NCBI RefSeq assembly: GCF_000002995.4 | Contig: NW_025062478.1 | Span: forward strand, 9,152,001-9,216,000 | Length of the DNA stretch: 64,000 nucleotides | From: Brugia malayi | Lineage: Eukaryota; Nematoda; Chromadorea; Rhabditida; Onchocercidae | Direction: 5' to 3' | Part shown: piece by piece, positions 45,901-58,000 of the stretch | Layout of the letters: the number at the start of each line of letters is the position of its first letter | Numbering within the stretch: position 1 is the stretch's first letter | Notes under the pieces: model-generated | The model's input: the letters and a program-made list of their open reading frames with translations, nothing else | The model's database searches: none | What the model was told of the DNA's origin: nothing | Program-made: the position numbers and the translations under genes

Positions 45901-48114
45901 TATGCAAAAAAATTTTGAAATGCAAAAATATGAAAAAACATTTCAAAAAATTTTAAATAATTTTTATTTTTCTGAAAAAGTTTTGAGACAAAATAGCTTG
46001 ATAACATTTATTATTCGACTATGAAGAAAATCAAAAAGAAAAAAAAAAAAAAAAGATTGCTAAAAAAAGAGCCATGTATTAGTATCTTTTTGAAATGTAA
46101 AGAGGGAAAAAGTGGAAAAGATTAGAAATTTTAAAATTCATATATCACTTTGAAGGAATCTTCACAACAAATAGCAAATTTTCTTTTGTATGAAAATTTT
46201 TGACGGCAAGAAAAGGAAACGATTTGAAATAAAATTTGTTCAACAAATTTTCAATGCTAAAAAAAAAATAAAACTTCGCAGAAACTGGAAACAACACTCA
46301 ATCAATTTTATCACAAAAAAAGAAAAAAGAAAAAAAAAAACATACATGAAATTGGCCAATGAAAAAAGAAAGCAAAAAAATGAAAAAGCAATGTTGTTTA
46401 TTCGATTATTTGTTTGAATATTTGTTAATTTGATGTTAAATTAAAAAGTTAAAAAATTTGAGAGAAATGTTGAAAAAGTAAAAAAGGCTGCAAAAGCAAT
46501 AAATAAAAGTGCAAAAAGATCATTCCTTAACACACTGATTATTTTTTTATTTTTATTCTTTTTTTTTAAACGATCGTTTCATTCGCAAAAACTACGCACT
46601 GATTGTTGTATAGATTAGTTCCTTTTCCTCAATGCTATTTTATCCTTTTTTTTTTTTTCTTCATTCATTTATTTTGCTTTGAGAAATGAATGAATGAATT
46701 TAAATTATAGATTGCAGCAATAATGCTAACATAATTAATTAGCTAAAAATGATAAGAAAGTATCGATTGATAAAGTGATCTTTGTATTTGATTGATTAAA
46801 AGCATTTACAAAGTAATTGAAATAGAAAACAGATTCATATATCATGAAATTAAATAGAAATGATTACAAACAACATTAATTACACAAATAATATGATTAA
46901 ATACGAGTGTAATGAGTGATAAACAAGATTTGAGAAGTATTTCTTGTTTAGGATTAGCTAAGTTAGCTCAAAGGATCTCTTCAAAATTATATATGATAAA
47001 TGGTATATTGCGCATCTGAAGAAATTTCCGCTATAAATACTTTACCAAATGATTGATCTCATAGAATGAAATTTATTGAATGTATGCTAATAAATCAGCC
47101 AAAAAATAAAGAAATGTTTTTAGATGACATTTCTTATCCGTTGTATAGCAATGAAATAATGAAATATCATGGAGTGATTCACGGGAAGAAATTCGAATAT
47201 TCCATGAAATGAGGACAAAACATTCACTGATATCATCCGAGTTTACACTCTTAATTTTTGCAATCTTTTACAGCAGGCGCTGTTGTCGTGTTATTATTCA
47301 TCAAGCATGTTAAAATAACTTGTTTTACTTGTTCATGTGCTGCTAGCTTTATACAATTTAATAAATAAATATGGTGGAATTATGTAAGTTTATTGAAATG
47401 ATATGAAAATTACAATGTTAAAATTGCTCTTTGAAATTAAACATACATCCAAAATGACTAACATCAGTTTTGAAGATAATTTGTATACCCTAACCATATC
47501 CAGTCATGTCCAGACCCATTCATTTTGGCCAAGAATTTTTAATCCCACACAGTAAAGGCAATTTTTCTCGAGGACCAATGAATTGTATTTAAATGATCAG
47601 TGATAATGTTTAATATAATATTATCATTTTATACTTCTTACAAAGATCATTTAATATTAATAAAAATATAAGAAATATTATTAGTGAATCATGTTTTATG
47701 ATTTATTTATCAGAAATCATATGTGTTTTACAACTAACAAACATATTTATTTAGGATTAAACACAATTTTTTTATATAATGGAAATAAATACGAAAAAAA
47801 ATAGCCAACGAAGCTTTTTTAGATAGTTTTTAATGAAATTTAAATTCAAATAGTTTTAACAAAAAAAAATTCCTTACTTAATTCATAATTTTGAGAGAGC
47901 TAAAATAGACTAATCAGTAAACAATTAAATAGAAATTAAATTGCTTAATAAATCAGAAATGAGTATCCGAATGATATATGATATGATATCACGAAAATAA
48001 CAGGTAAGCTTTGTTCAGTTCAATACAAATATAATTCTTATACTTAAGTCTACACCTAATTTTTCATATCTAAGTGTAATAATGACGAAAAAGAGAACTC
48101 ACCAATTTATTATC

Positions 48115-48120
48115 TTTATT
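48115..48120 (-). other. Candidate poly(A) signal of the STAR gene
   Basis: AATAAA on the - strand lies about 355 nt past the stop codon, with a second copy at 48106-48111. Confidence 0.35.
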
Positions 48121-48143
48121 TTAGCTTTTTTTTTTTTTTTTTT

Positions 48144-48166
48144 GGGAGGGAAGGAGGGAGGGGGGG
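48144..48166 (+). other. G-quadruplex-like run
   Basis: GGGAGGG, AAGGA, GGGAGGGGGGG follows a long T run. Four G-tracts with short loops meet the usual G-quadruplex pattern, in DNA that otherwise has almost no G runs. It lies about 310 nt beyond the STAR stop codon, probably in or near its 3' UTR; the transcript would carry the C-rich strand. Confidence 0.6.
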
Positions 48167-48473
48167 TTAATCAGTTGCAAAAAAAGAGAGAAGTAGCTAT
48201 GATAAGATATGCAATATTTATAGAAGCGCTTAACATTTTTTTCCCTTCATCACTAGAATAAGTAATTAAAATTTTTTCAAAATCGGGTATTTCTCATTTT
48301 GAAATAAAACAAAAAAAGTATTTCTGCAAGAGAACACAAATATTACTGAAAAATAATAAAGAGAAAAGGACTAATAGTATCGTTGCCAATTTCAACTAAT
48401 GAGAATATGCATTAATAAAATTAAATCTTATAAAAGTGAATGAAATAATTATAATTTGGGCCGTCTTTAGCAT

Positions 48474-51400
48474 TCAGTGATGGTCATTAGGTCCATCGCC
48501 AGATCCATCGGTACGAAAGTTTGGCGCACCGCTGAGTAGTGCCGCAGCCGTAAGGTACTGCTGTAAGTTGACAGGTGGAGTGCTAGATGATTGCGACATT
48601 CCGTTACCAATCGATACTCCATTACTGTTAATTGTTTGTGCAAGTCTAGAAGTTGGAAAAAAAGAATATGAAAAAAGTGGGAAATTTAGGGAAGAATGAA
48701 TCAAAGGTTGACAAAGGTTAATGAATTCATTGAACTTCTCCATTTTTATTCTCTTCCTCTGAGGGAAAGATCTAAGAGATTCATATAAAGCATAGAAATA
48801 AGGTTAAATCTTAGCCACGCCTAGGTTTGCACTCTTTGAACGGAGTGCACATTTATTGTTCGCAAATAGTTTCTCTCAAATTACTTTATATTTCACAAAA
48901 TTCATTTTACCTCTCACATCTACTTAAAGGATAAAATGCGACATTTACGCCCTAACAATGGTGCCAAAAAAAAGAAGCAAGCTTACCCAGTCATTACGTG
49001 ATTGTAGTATTCTCTAGCCAGTGGGTTGGATGCATTAATACCGAACATCGGTGAATTAATCGCCGGATTCCACATACCCTGCATAACGAACGGATCCATA
49101 AGCGGAGCGCTATATCCACAGGGGCGAGGATATTGCGCAGCAAACGCAGCTGCGTTTGTTGTAGCTGCGTGATTGCCGGAGACGCTACATAAGGGAGAAT
49201 TCATTTACTCGTATGTACTGTGTGATTGTAGACACTCCGAAGAGATGAAAATAAACTCTTCCGCTGGTAATGCTGTTGCTCATTCCGGCTTTGATCGTAC
49301 GTTAGTTATGCATAACTTACCCTGCAGATGCCCGGCCCATTCGTTTGCCATAACAGTCGTTAATCTCGAAGGCGTCCATATCGAATCCCAATGATGCAAG
49401 CGCCTGACGCGTATTTGCGGTATAAGCATTGTACTGGTATTGTTGCGCATAATTGTATGGAAAATTTACGCCTGCTCTGTTTATTGATAAAGATTATATA
49501 TTGATTAATTTAAATAGCGCAAATTGAATGGGAACTTTTGCAATTTCTTTGCCCATTTCAACGATCATTTTAGATTAAAGTTATTTTCATGTCTTTTTTT
49601 TTTTTCATCATTCATTTCATCTCGCACAACGATGGGAAATGTTCCGTTGATTAATGTGCGACTTTTGTGAGTGAAAATTAATTCGTTCAACATACAGGTG
49701 AAGTGGAGAGAAAAAGTTTTCGAATTTCGAATGTTTCAAATTGAAAAATAGTTTTATTTCAAAAAAAGAGGAGAAATTTTTCACTTGAATTATCTAAAAA
49801 TGTTTTTCTTATCAATACTGAAATCATGCAAAAACCGCTGTTGTCAACACTGAAATCAATAATTCTTTTTCAAAATTCAATCTCTCGAAAAGTCCTAAGT
49901 TTTCCGAAGAAAATGAGAAAGTAAGATTGATTATAGAAAATGATATTGATAAAATGAAGAAAAAATTTTTTCGCTCATTTTTTCGATTTCTTTTTCAGCC
50001 TTAATTTTATGAAACAAAAAATAATTTTAAAATATTTCACTGATTTAAAATATATAATTAAATTACATTAATTAATTAAAATTCAATTTGGAAAAGCTAA
50101 ATTATGAAAGAAAGCAATTGGAAGTAGTTCTACCTGGGATCATAGAATGTGTTATATTTGTTGCCCTGAAATATGGCTGCTTTTAATTATATTAACTTAA
50201 AAGTTTCCATCATTAAAATAAATAAATAATTATATTTTAATTATATATACATGTTAACTTGAAAGTTTGCGTCAGTAAAATAAATAAATAATTATATATA
50301 TATTAACTTAAAAGTTTTCATCATCATTATAATAAATAGCAAAAGTGTTTAATTTTAAAAATACTAAGTGTGTCTAAGTGTGTTTAGATACAAATAAAGC
50401 ATCTAAAAAAGGATGAAAACATTTTAGTTGAGATATAAACTTTTTTTAAGGTTTAGAAAAATGTCACGGCGATTATTTTGTCATTTTATTAATTGCTTAC
50501 AGATCTATTTGATCGTTTAATTGAACATCAATCTATTTGACCACAACATTAAAATTAATAAATAATTAGTTAATTTTAAAAGAATGACTAGATAAATGTC
50601 AAAAAAGATAAATGTCAACCTCAACGCCGCTATTTGGAAGCATTGGAAAATTGTTCATTCCGTAGATTGTATTTCCCACTCCAATCTGACCAAAATTTAC
50701 TTGTGGAAATAGCGAGTAATTGCCTGAATTTATAGTCTTACTTATTTGCAGGAAATAAAATAAAATAATTTAACGTGATTACAAGTTAGACTCTTTCTCC
50801 ACTTCATTAAATATTTTGGATGCACAGTAATTATCAGTTTATTTACAATTATTATCCCTCATATCTAACTTAAAGCAACATTAATTAAAGTAGGTTTGTA
50901 TTTTTTTTTTACTTTGAATTAAAGTAATCTATGATGTACATAAATTTCATGAGCAATTAAGCATACAAAAATATTTACGAAGCGCTGTTCGCGATGCAAT
51001 AGTTGGTCGATAAGTACCATTAATGATCGATAATTCCATCAGCTGTTTACGTTTCAATTCATCTTCACCTTCTGCCTTAAAAAAATAATGGAAAATTAAA
51101 ATATTTTTTTGAATTGGTGTCTTCAGAATTTTCAATAATTTACTTATGTTTTTGAATTATCAATAGGAATAATACTATAGTTATAGTCATTCTAGAAATT
51201 TGAGTTTTGATAAATTATTTTTATTCTTTGAAAATTAGCCAATTTATGGAGTTAATTTAGAAAATAAATATATTTGACAGCAGTGAAGGAGGAGTAATGA
51301 ATGTACTGGTGGTATAAGCATGGAACGGATACAGTCAACAGCCCTTTTCATTTTTGCTTTTGCTCTTTCTTCGAAATCTTCGCATTGCACCAAAACATGC

Positions 51401-54010
51401 AATTCTTCCTTCATGTGATCGTTGTGGATATTTTGACGTTGCGGGGCATCCTCAAATTACTTCAATTTTCCTCTCACAGAAATGTTATTGCTATGACTTT
51501 AGTTTCATATTTGGGAAGATTTTCATTTTGAGTGAACCGAAAAGATAAGTTTACTCATTGAGTTTATAAAAAATTGATATCAACTAAATTAACCTCACGG
51601 ATTGATCCACGTCCACGAATCATGATACGGCAGCCTGATTCCTCCTCAAGCTGTTTTGCGGTCATCCCACGTGGACCAAGAATACGTCCAACGAAATTAT
51701 ACTGTCAAGATAAGACAATAAATTGAATGGTTTGTTTGAGATTTCAGAAATGAAATTTCAGAATTTCAGTGATTTAGAAATTGACAACTAGCTTTGTTCA
51801 AATGCTAAAAATTATTTTACTTTTTTTAAATTTTACTTCTTATTAAAATTGACGATAAGCGCACTTTATGATTTACTGATACCAAATGAAAACTTACATT
51901 TGGATATTCATTTACTGGCACAAATATTTTCTCTTGTAGAAAAACTTTCCCATTTGTTGTGATTGATACCTCATCCATGGTGCCATCTTCATACGTTTCT
52001 TGAGTTGGTATCCCTGGTAGCAGTTCCATTCCATCTCCGTTCACTTCCATTGATTGTTCAAGACTCTCATGAATTTTGGCAATCTCTATACTATTAAATT
52101 TTTAAAATTTAATAATTGAGAAAAAAAAAAAAAAAGTTGGTACTAATAATGTGAAATGAATATACCTTCGTCAACGAGACGAATAGCATGCTTAAAGTGA
52201 AAAGTACTTGGTAGAGTTCCCAAATCTTCCTTTTCCTTAATGAGTCGTGCCAAATACTCCTCATTTACCTGCATATTTTAAGACTAATTATTCATGACAT
52301 CTATTCCATTACTTAAAATGATTTCAATCTCAGTTTATTCAAGTTTTATCAATTGCAACGAAATTACTGTCTGAAAAATTATAATGTTCGATTGTTTTTT
52401 TATCAAGAAAATAATCAGAGCTTATTTTAATTAATTTTGAGAAATACATAAAATAAAGTTAGCTTAGTCTTCTCGAAGAGTAACTTATCGAGTTAAATAT
52501 ATTCGAGAATTGGGGAAAAGATGGAATTTTAATAGCAGTCTACCAGTAGTACCAACATCTTTTAGGTCTTGGTTGAAATATTGCTGCTCGCTATCGTCAT
52601 AATCACTTTCACTAGCGGCGGCAATTGCAATCTCGGGTTTTCCCTTATCTTTGACACTATCAGTAACTGATTTCATTGTTTCTCGATTATTCGAATTGAT
52701 CGAAGCAACTGATCTCATTGTTTTCCCAGTGTTCGAATTTTCAATAGCTGAAGACAAATCAATTTCTCAATAAAAAGCATTTCAAACATGCTAAATCATT
52801 CATTAATCAATGGAATTAAATCCAGGAGAAACTTTAAATAAAAATCTTTGAAATTTTCTGAAGGTATTAAATTTTAATAACATGGCACTGCAGCGCATAA
52901 TTTTCAATATCTTCAAGTTTTTCAAGTTAAAAATATTTGTTGAAATTCACAAAAATGTTTTATCGAAACACCTTCGGATTCTTCGAGATCCAAATTCGGA
53001 ACAGCTTCAAATTCGCCGCTTTTTTTTTCTGAATTACTCTAAAATATGGAATAATTAATTATTCTCAAAATTTCGTTCATTTACAAACGTACGAGATTAA
53101 AGTGCGGGAAAGTCACTAATAATGGAAAAAATTTCCCTTTACATTATATACTATGAATCCCTCTTATGTCTCATTTATTACTTGTGAAAATTTTCGGAAA
53201 GATTACTTAACTTAAAAAAAGAAAGATTACTTAAAAACGAACCATTTTGATTCTTTCGTTGTCAGAATAGAACTGTTACAACAGAACGACAGATATTCTA
53301 AATATTTGATAATAATTTTACTTAGTTTTACAATTTCAATTCAATTTTAGATATAAAACCTTACTAGATTAGCTGGTTATTACTCAAACTATGCACTGCT
53401 TTTCGCTAACCATAATTAAATTGAGAACTCTCTGCTATACTCTCAAAAGCAATCTTACGATTCAATTTATTATCTTTTAGTTACTTGATGTGAATTGTTA
53501 CGGAAAGTTGTTAATGTTTCCAGGAAAATTTTGATTTCTATGAGAAATATATGAAATTACTTTAGTCGTATTTTAAATTTAGGTTTTGAAAAGATTAGTA
53601 TTTGTAAGATAAAGAAGTGCAGTGTAATTTCTTAAACTTTTCTGCTATTTGATCCCAAAATTCTAAATTTCACTTATAACTTTGCCTTAAAAAAAAAAAA
53701 AAAAAAAAACTACAAAATTGGATTGGAAGTTGATATATTTGTTGATATAAATGAGAAACATCTCAAAGAATACTGTGAAATCTTTGAACACTAAGGAAAT
53801 TAGCTTAGAATTCTCAATTCTGAATCTTTCATATAAGAAGAAGTAAAACATATAATTTACCAGAAGAGAGTAATAGTCGAGACAACTGTCTGCCAAGCAA
53901 GAAAGGAGTGAACTGTTTGCAAATGAATTATTCTTATCGCAATTGTAACGCCTTTCCTCATTTATGCAAATTTCTTTACTTTCATAAATTCCTCCTAGCT
54001 TTACTACCAT
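48474..54010 (-). CDS. STAR-family KH RNA-binding protein (GLD-1/ASD-2 type)
   Basis: Exons: 53861-54010 (tentative first), 52972-53038, 52557-52747, 52166-52268, 51898-52085, 51594-51701, 51307-51450, 50979-51075, 50620-50723, 50134-50165, 49321-49476, 48987-49184, 48474-48645; total 1710 nt, 569 aa. The QUA1 dimerisation region is [20 protein letters not shown] with RLVDEE. The maxi-KH domain reads [20 protein letters not shown], then [20 protein letters not shown], then [14 protein letters not shown]2 is [24 protein letters not shown] proteins bind short mRNA motifs to control splicing or translation; GLD-1 acts in the germline and ASD-2 in splicing. HVLVQCED resembles GLD-1, but the tail is too divergent to decide. 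The tail is Tyr/Gln/Asn/Ala-rich. For the third exon I chose the GAT|GTTGGT donor, because the stronger-looking site at 52544 gives the wrong phase. The first exon joins in phase 0 but has no independent support. Confidence 0.87.
50186..50339. repeat. Three diverged direct repeats in STAR intron
   Basis: Copies of a unit containing TTAACTTAAAAGTTT and AAATAAATAAATAATTATA begin near 50192, 50254 and 50303, within the intron between the 49321-49476 and 50134-50165 exons or at its edge. Confidence 0.7.
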
Positions 54011-55024
54011 AACATATTATATGCAAATTTTTCTCTTTTATCATTTAGAAATGCACACAACTTCACTGTTATAATATACCATATGCAAATTTGTTTATTA
54101 ACAATGCTATAAGATGGAATAAAAGGAGAAAACAATTTAATTGCATCATTTTATCAGTGATTTTATAAAAGCGAAAATTTTGGGTAATTGTGTAAGTAAA
54201 ACTGACAAATTTTTTTATTTAACTATTTCTGATCAATCGATGGAGTAAAAATGATATCTCATTTTTGACTTTATTTAATAAAAGAATGAATCTGATCACT
54301 ATGAAATTTCATTATTGAATTTAACAATTTCCATGGGTAACTGCAATTCTGCTAGCATAATTGCATTCTTTCAACTTTTATTTTCTTTCAGCATTTCATC
54401 TTCTCATTCCCACACTTATCGAATACTACATTATTCCATTAGCTCATTCATTCATCTAGTCGCAGCATACGTAAGTCTCCTCGCTATCAGTGTTATCAGT
54501 GCTATCAGTACTGTTATCATTCGATCTAACTTATCTGAGACAGAAATTGGTACAATGTGTGGTTGAATGGATGGTCCACTCATTGATGTATTCATGATGG
54601 TTCGAATGATTTTTGAATTATTGTAGTCGAAATTTGATGCATGGAAACGTTAATTTAAATTTTTTGAATTCCATTCTGTACGTGAAATATCACTTCATCC
54701 TTTTCATTTCCATTTTTATACTAGCAATGATTTTTATATTTCTCATTAATATACATTTGCAATCGTCAATTTTATGCTTCTGAAATAAGTTCTCATTCAT
54801 TCCAGTCATGTGATATTCAAATGATATCAGAAGCGATCACGTGTTTGTCCTTTTGAAATAACTGAGGGAGAGGGAGGGAGAGAATAACTATTTGTTGATA
54901 ATTGCAGTGTAGAGGAAATGGGAATATTTTCAATTTCCATCGAAAAGAAAAAAATCATTCCAGACGAGATATTGAGTGACGGGTATATATGTATGTACAT
55001 ATTGACGTAGTGTGATACACAAAA
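54011..55024. promoter_or_regulatory. Shared upstream region of divergent STAR and calpain genes
   Basis: About 1 kb separates the tentative STAR start codon (- strand) from the calpain start codon (+ strand). The likely 5' UTRs and promoters of both genes lie here. Visible elements are a short tandem repeat of CAGTGTTAT/CAGTGCTAT near 54488-54520 and a GAGGGAGAGGGAGGGAGAG purine run near 54865-54885. No gene was seen: the + strand ORF at 54315 has no splice or family support. Confidence 0.45.
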
Positions 55025-58000
55025 ATGTATGGTGTATGGTCGTGTAGGTATTGTACTCTCCTCAACGATGATGCATCTCTTTTCTGTGCTTCATGTGGAT
55101 CAGAGAACACAACTTCATCGAGTAATTCCATTTTACGTCCTCAACGTGGACGATTATTCAAATGGCCAAGTAAGGTCTTTCATTGTACTTCTTGTTAAAG
55201 TCGTAGTGATTAATGTAATGAAATTTACTTCGAAACTTTGAATAAAAACTCGAAATTGCGATTAAATAATATTATTTTAAGCTTTTAATTTCAGAAATCT
55301 CATTAAGCGGTGCTTGGAATGCAATTGATTCAGCTTTAAATGATATCAGAACACTGCCTGCTGTCTTCAACTTATCACGAGCTTCATCTTCTCGTGATCT
55401 TTCGTCATGTCCTCCATCACCAACACAGGTAGAAATACATCACTTAATTTCAACAAAAAATTTGACATTTCTTGGTAGTTTGAGAAAAGATGGCTTGCGC
55501 AAGGATCATATTACATCAGTGCCAAGACGAGCGTGAAAATCTTGACGAAAACAGTATGGATTATTGTTATATTGGGATGCATTTATTCAACCAGCTTCAA
55601 TAAATTTGTTTATTGATAATTCAGATGCAACCTCCAATGGTGCCATGTCACGCCATCTCGACATCATCGTTTCAACTGTTGCAGAATGATGAAAAAGAAG
55701 CTGCATCCGAGTTTGATCGGATTGTTGGATTCTGCAAGTAACTTGGTTTTTATAATTTCCTTTTTCGATTTATATAAATCCCTTAAAAGACTTGCTAATG
55801 GTGCCTTGCGTTAAGAGTAGGTTAAATTCAAAAATTGGTATTTTTGCTTTTGAAACTGGTATTCTGGCATTATTTTAAGTTCTTGAGTTCTAAACCTATG
55901 AAACTTCAGGCAATTGAAGCAAATAAGATAATACAAAGATATAGTAATAGTAATACAGTCACTTAGTTATTGGTTTTTAACGAAAAGAGTACTTTTAAAA
56001 TTGTCTTTTGCAGAGAAAATAACATGCCATTTATCGACGATAGTTTCCCTCATTCGAAAAAATCCATTGGTAATTTTATTATTGATGAAAGATTAAATGG
56101 TAAAAAAATAGATGCGAACCATTTTATCTGGCTTCGACCACAAGACATATACACAAAGGATGGCAGACGTTATAGATGGTCTGTGTTTCTGGATCCTAAG
56201 CCATCGGATATCGAACAAGGTTAGTTCTTTTTTTCGGTTTTGAATTTCCTGTTTCTAATATTTTAGATATGTATTCTTCAGAATCAGTATATGTTCTATC
56301 AAAACATTATCGACAAATTTCTAAATAGTTTGTTTTCTTTTACAGGTTGCTTGGGTAATTGTTGGTTTTTATCAGCTCTGGCAGTTATCGCTGAAAGACC
56401 AGATATTCTAGATCAGATTTTTCTTACAAAAACTTATAATCCATGGGGTGTTTATCAAATACGGTAAGTCGCATCTTTTCTTTCCTGTTTAGATATTTTA
56501 TTGCTTACGATATTCTTCCATTGAATATCAAATTCTAGCCTCTGTGTTGACGGTCACTGGCAGGTAATCCTTGTTGATGATTTTCTTCCGTGCCATTCTC
56601 AAACTCATGGTCTTGCTTTTGCTGTTGGACGACGCAACCAGGTTTTTCTGAATTAGATCATTTACTTTTCTATGTCAGTTAAGATTTTCATTTCCCTACT
56701 TCCTAAAAAGATTTGAAATTAAAATTCGGAATTAGATTCATAAGCAGCTCAAAATCATCGTGCAATTATAATGATTTATTTCAGTTAATTTGAACTTCAT
56801 TTATAAATTCAGTTAGACAGAAAAATATTTTTGCATCGTAATTTTCAGCTTTGGGTTCCCTTGATTGAGAAAGCACTCGCAAAAGTACTTGGCTGTTATG
56901 CAAAGTTACCTGCGGGACGTACATTGGAAGGTCTCGCAATACTTACAGGTGCACCGTGTACATTCCTTGATCTTGAAAATTGTACAGACCACGATCTTAT
57001 TTGGGCTCAGCTCCTCAGCATGAGGTACGTGATATTTCTTTTTCTTAAGTAAACTGAGGTTCAATTTAAATTAGGAATTAAGTGCTTGGCACAGTGAGTT
57101 AAATGGCATATTATTAAATAATGTTCAAGAGGATGCATAGGATTTCTCGATTTCATCTCAAGAATGATGCTTCCAAAAATATTATGTCATCAAATTTCTT
57201 GAGATTTAAATGAATCAACGAGTGAAGAGAAATGATGAGATGGTGAAGGAACAGTGATTAGAATTCGTAAAATTATAAGTAAACATTAAAGCATTACTAT
57301 TAGGATTCGGTGCCATATATTTAAAATATTAGTGTACTTTTCATAATTGAGTTTTGCCAACTTTTTTTCACTGTCATGTATTCATTTAAATTCAAATCTT
57401 TTTTTTTTTTTTTCAGACTATAACAGAACTATCATTTGCAGAGAAGCAGGTTTTATTATGGGTTGCAGTTGTGGTAGCGGAAGACGTTATGTAAATGAAG
57501 CTGAGTTTAGACGAGTAGGGTTACAAATACGGCATGCATATTCTCTGCTAGATGTTAAAGAATATAACAATCAAAGGCATATTTTTCAATTTGTCCTTAA
57601 AATTCAGAATTCTGAGTAGCAGAGCAGATTATAAAATGTGCCATCAAGATTCCGTAAGGTTCGCATATATTTAGGGTTGTTCGCTTACGAAATCCTTGGG
57701 GTTCGTTTACTTGGAATGGACCTTGGTGTGATACTTGGTCAGGTTGGGATGAAACAAGTCGTCGAATATTGTTACCAGATGGTCCAGAGGCAGGCGCGTT
57801 TTGGATGCCTTTTCTAGATTTTATGCAACGATTTGATTCTGTGAGTTTTAATTTGAAAAGTTAAATTGAAAACCGCATAGATGTGAATATTTTATTGCTT
57901 ATCTATCATTAATCACTATAAATCGTTCAAATGATTATGGAAATGAACCAATATATTTTCAACTACTCCATTATGTGTATTTACAGAGTGAAACACTATT

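Larger units (their letters stand above)
42917..48473. other. Extremely AT-rich intergenic DNA
   Basis: Apart from the candidate exon 43157-43210 there is no supported gene. The sequence is dominated by A and T homopolymers and short degenerate AT words. The Lys-rich frame near 46190-46417 is a by-product of A-runs. Confidence 0.65.

Noticed and set aside
46190..46417. Lys-rich + strand ORF of 75 codons
   Set aside because: It is made of A-runs in extremely AT-rich DNA, with no domain or splice structure.
51301..51548. Two + strand ORFs of 76 and 64 codons
   Set aside because: They are antisense to the STAR exon 51307-51450 that encodes part of the KH domain.
53687..53860. 3' part of the - strand ORF starting at 54010
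   Set aside because: It runs past a good CTG|GTAAAT donor into poly-T sequence; only 53861-54010 is kept as a tentative first exon.
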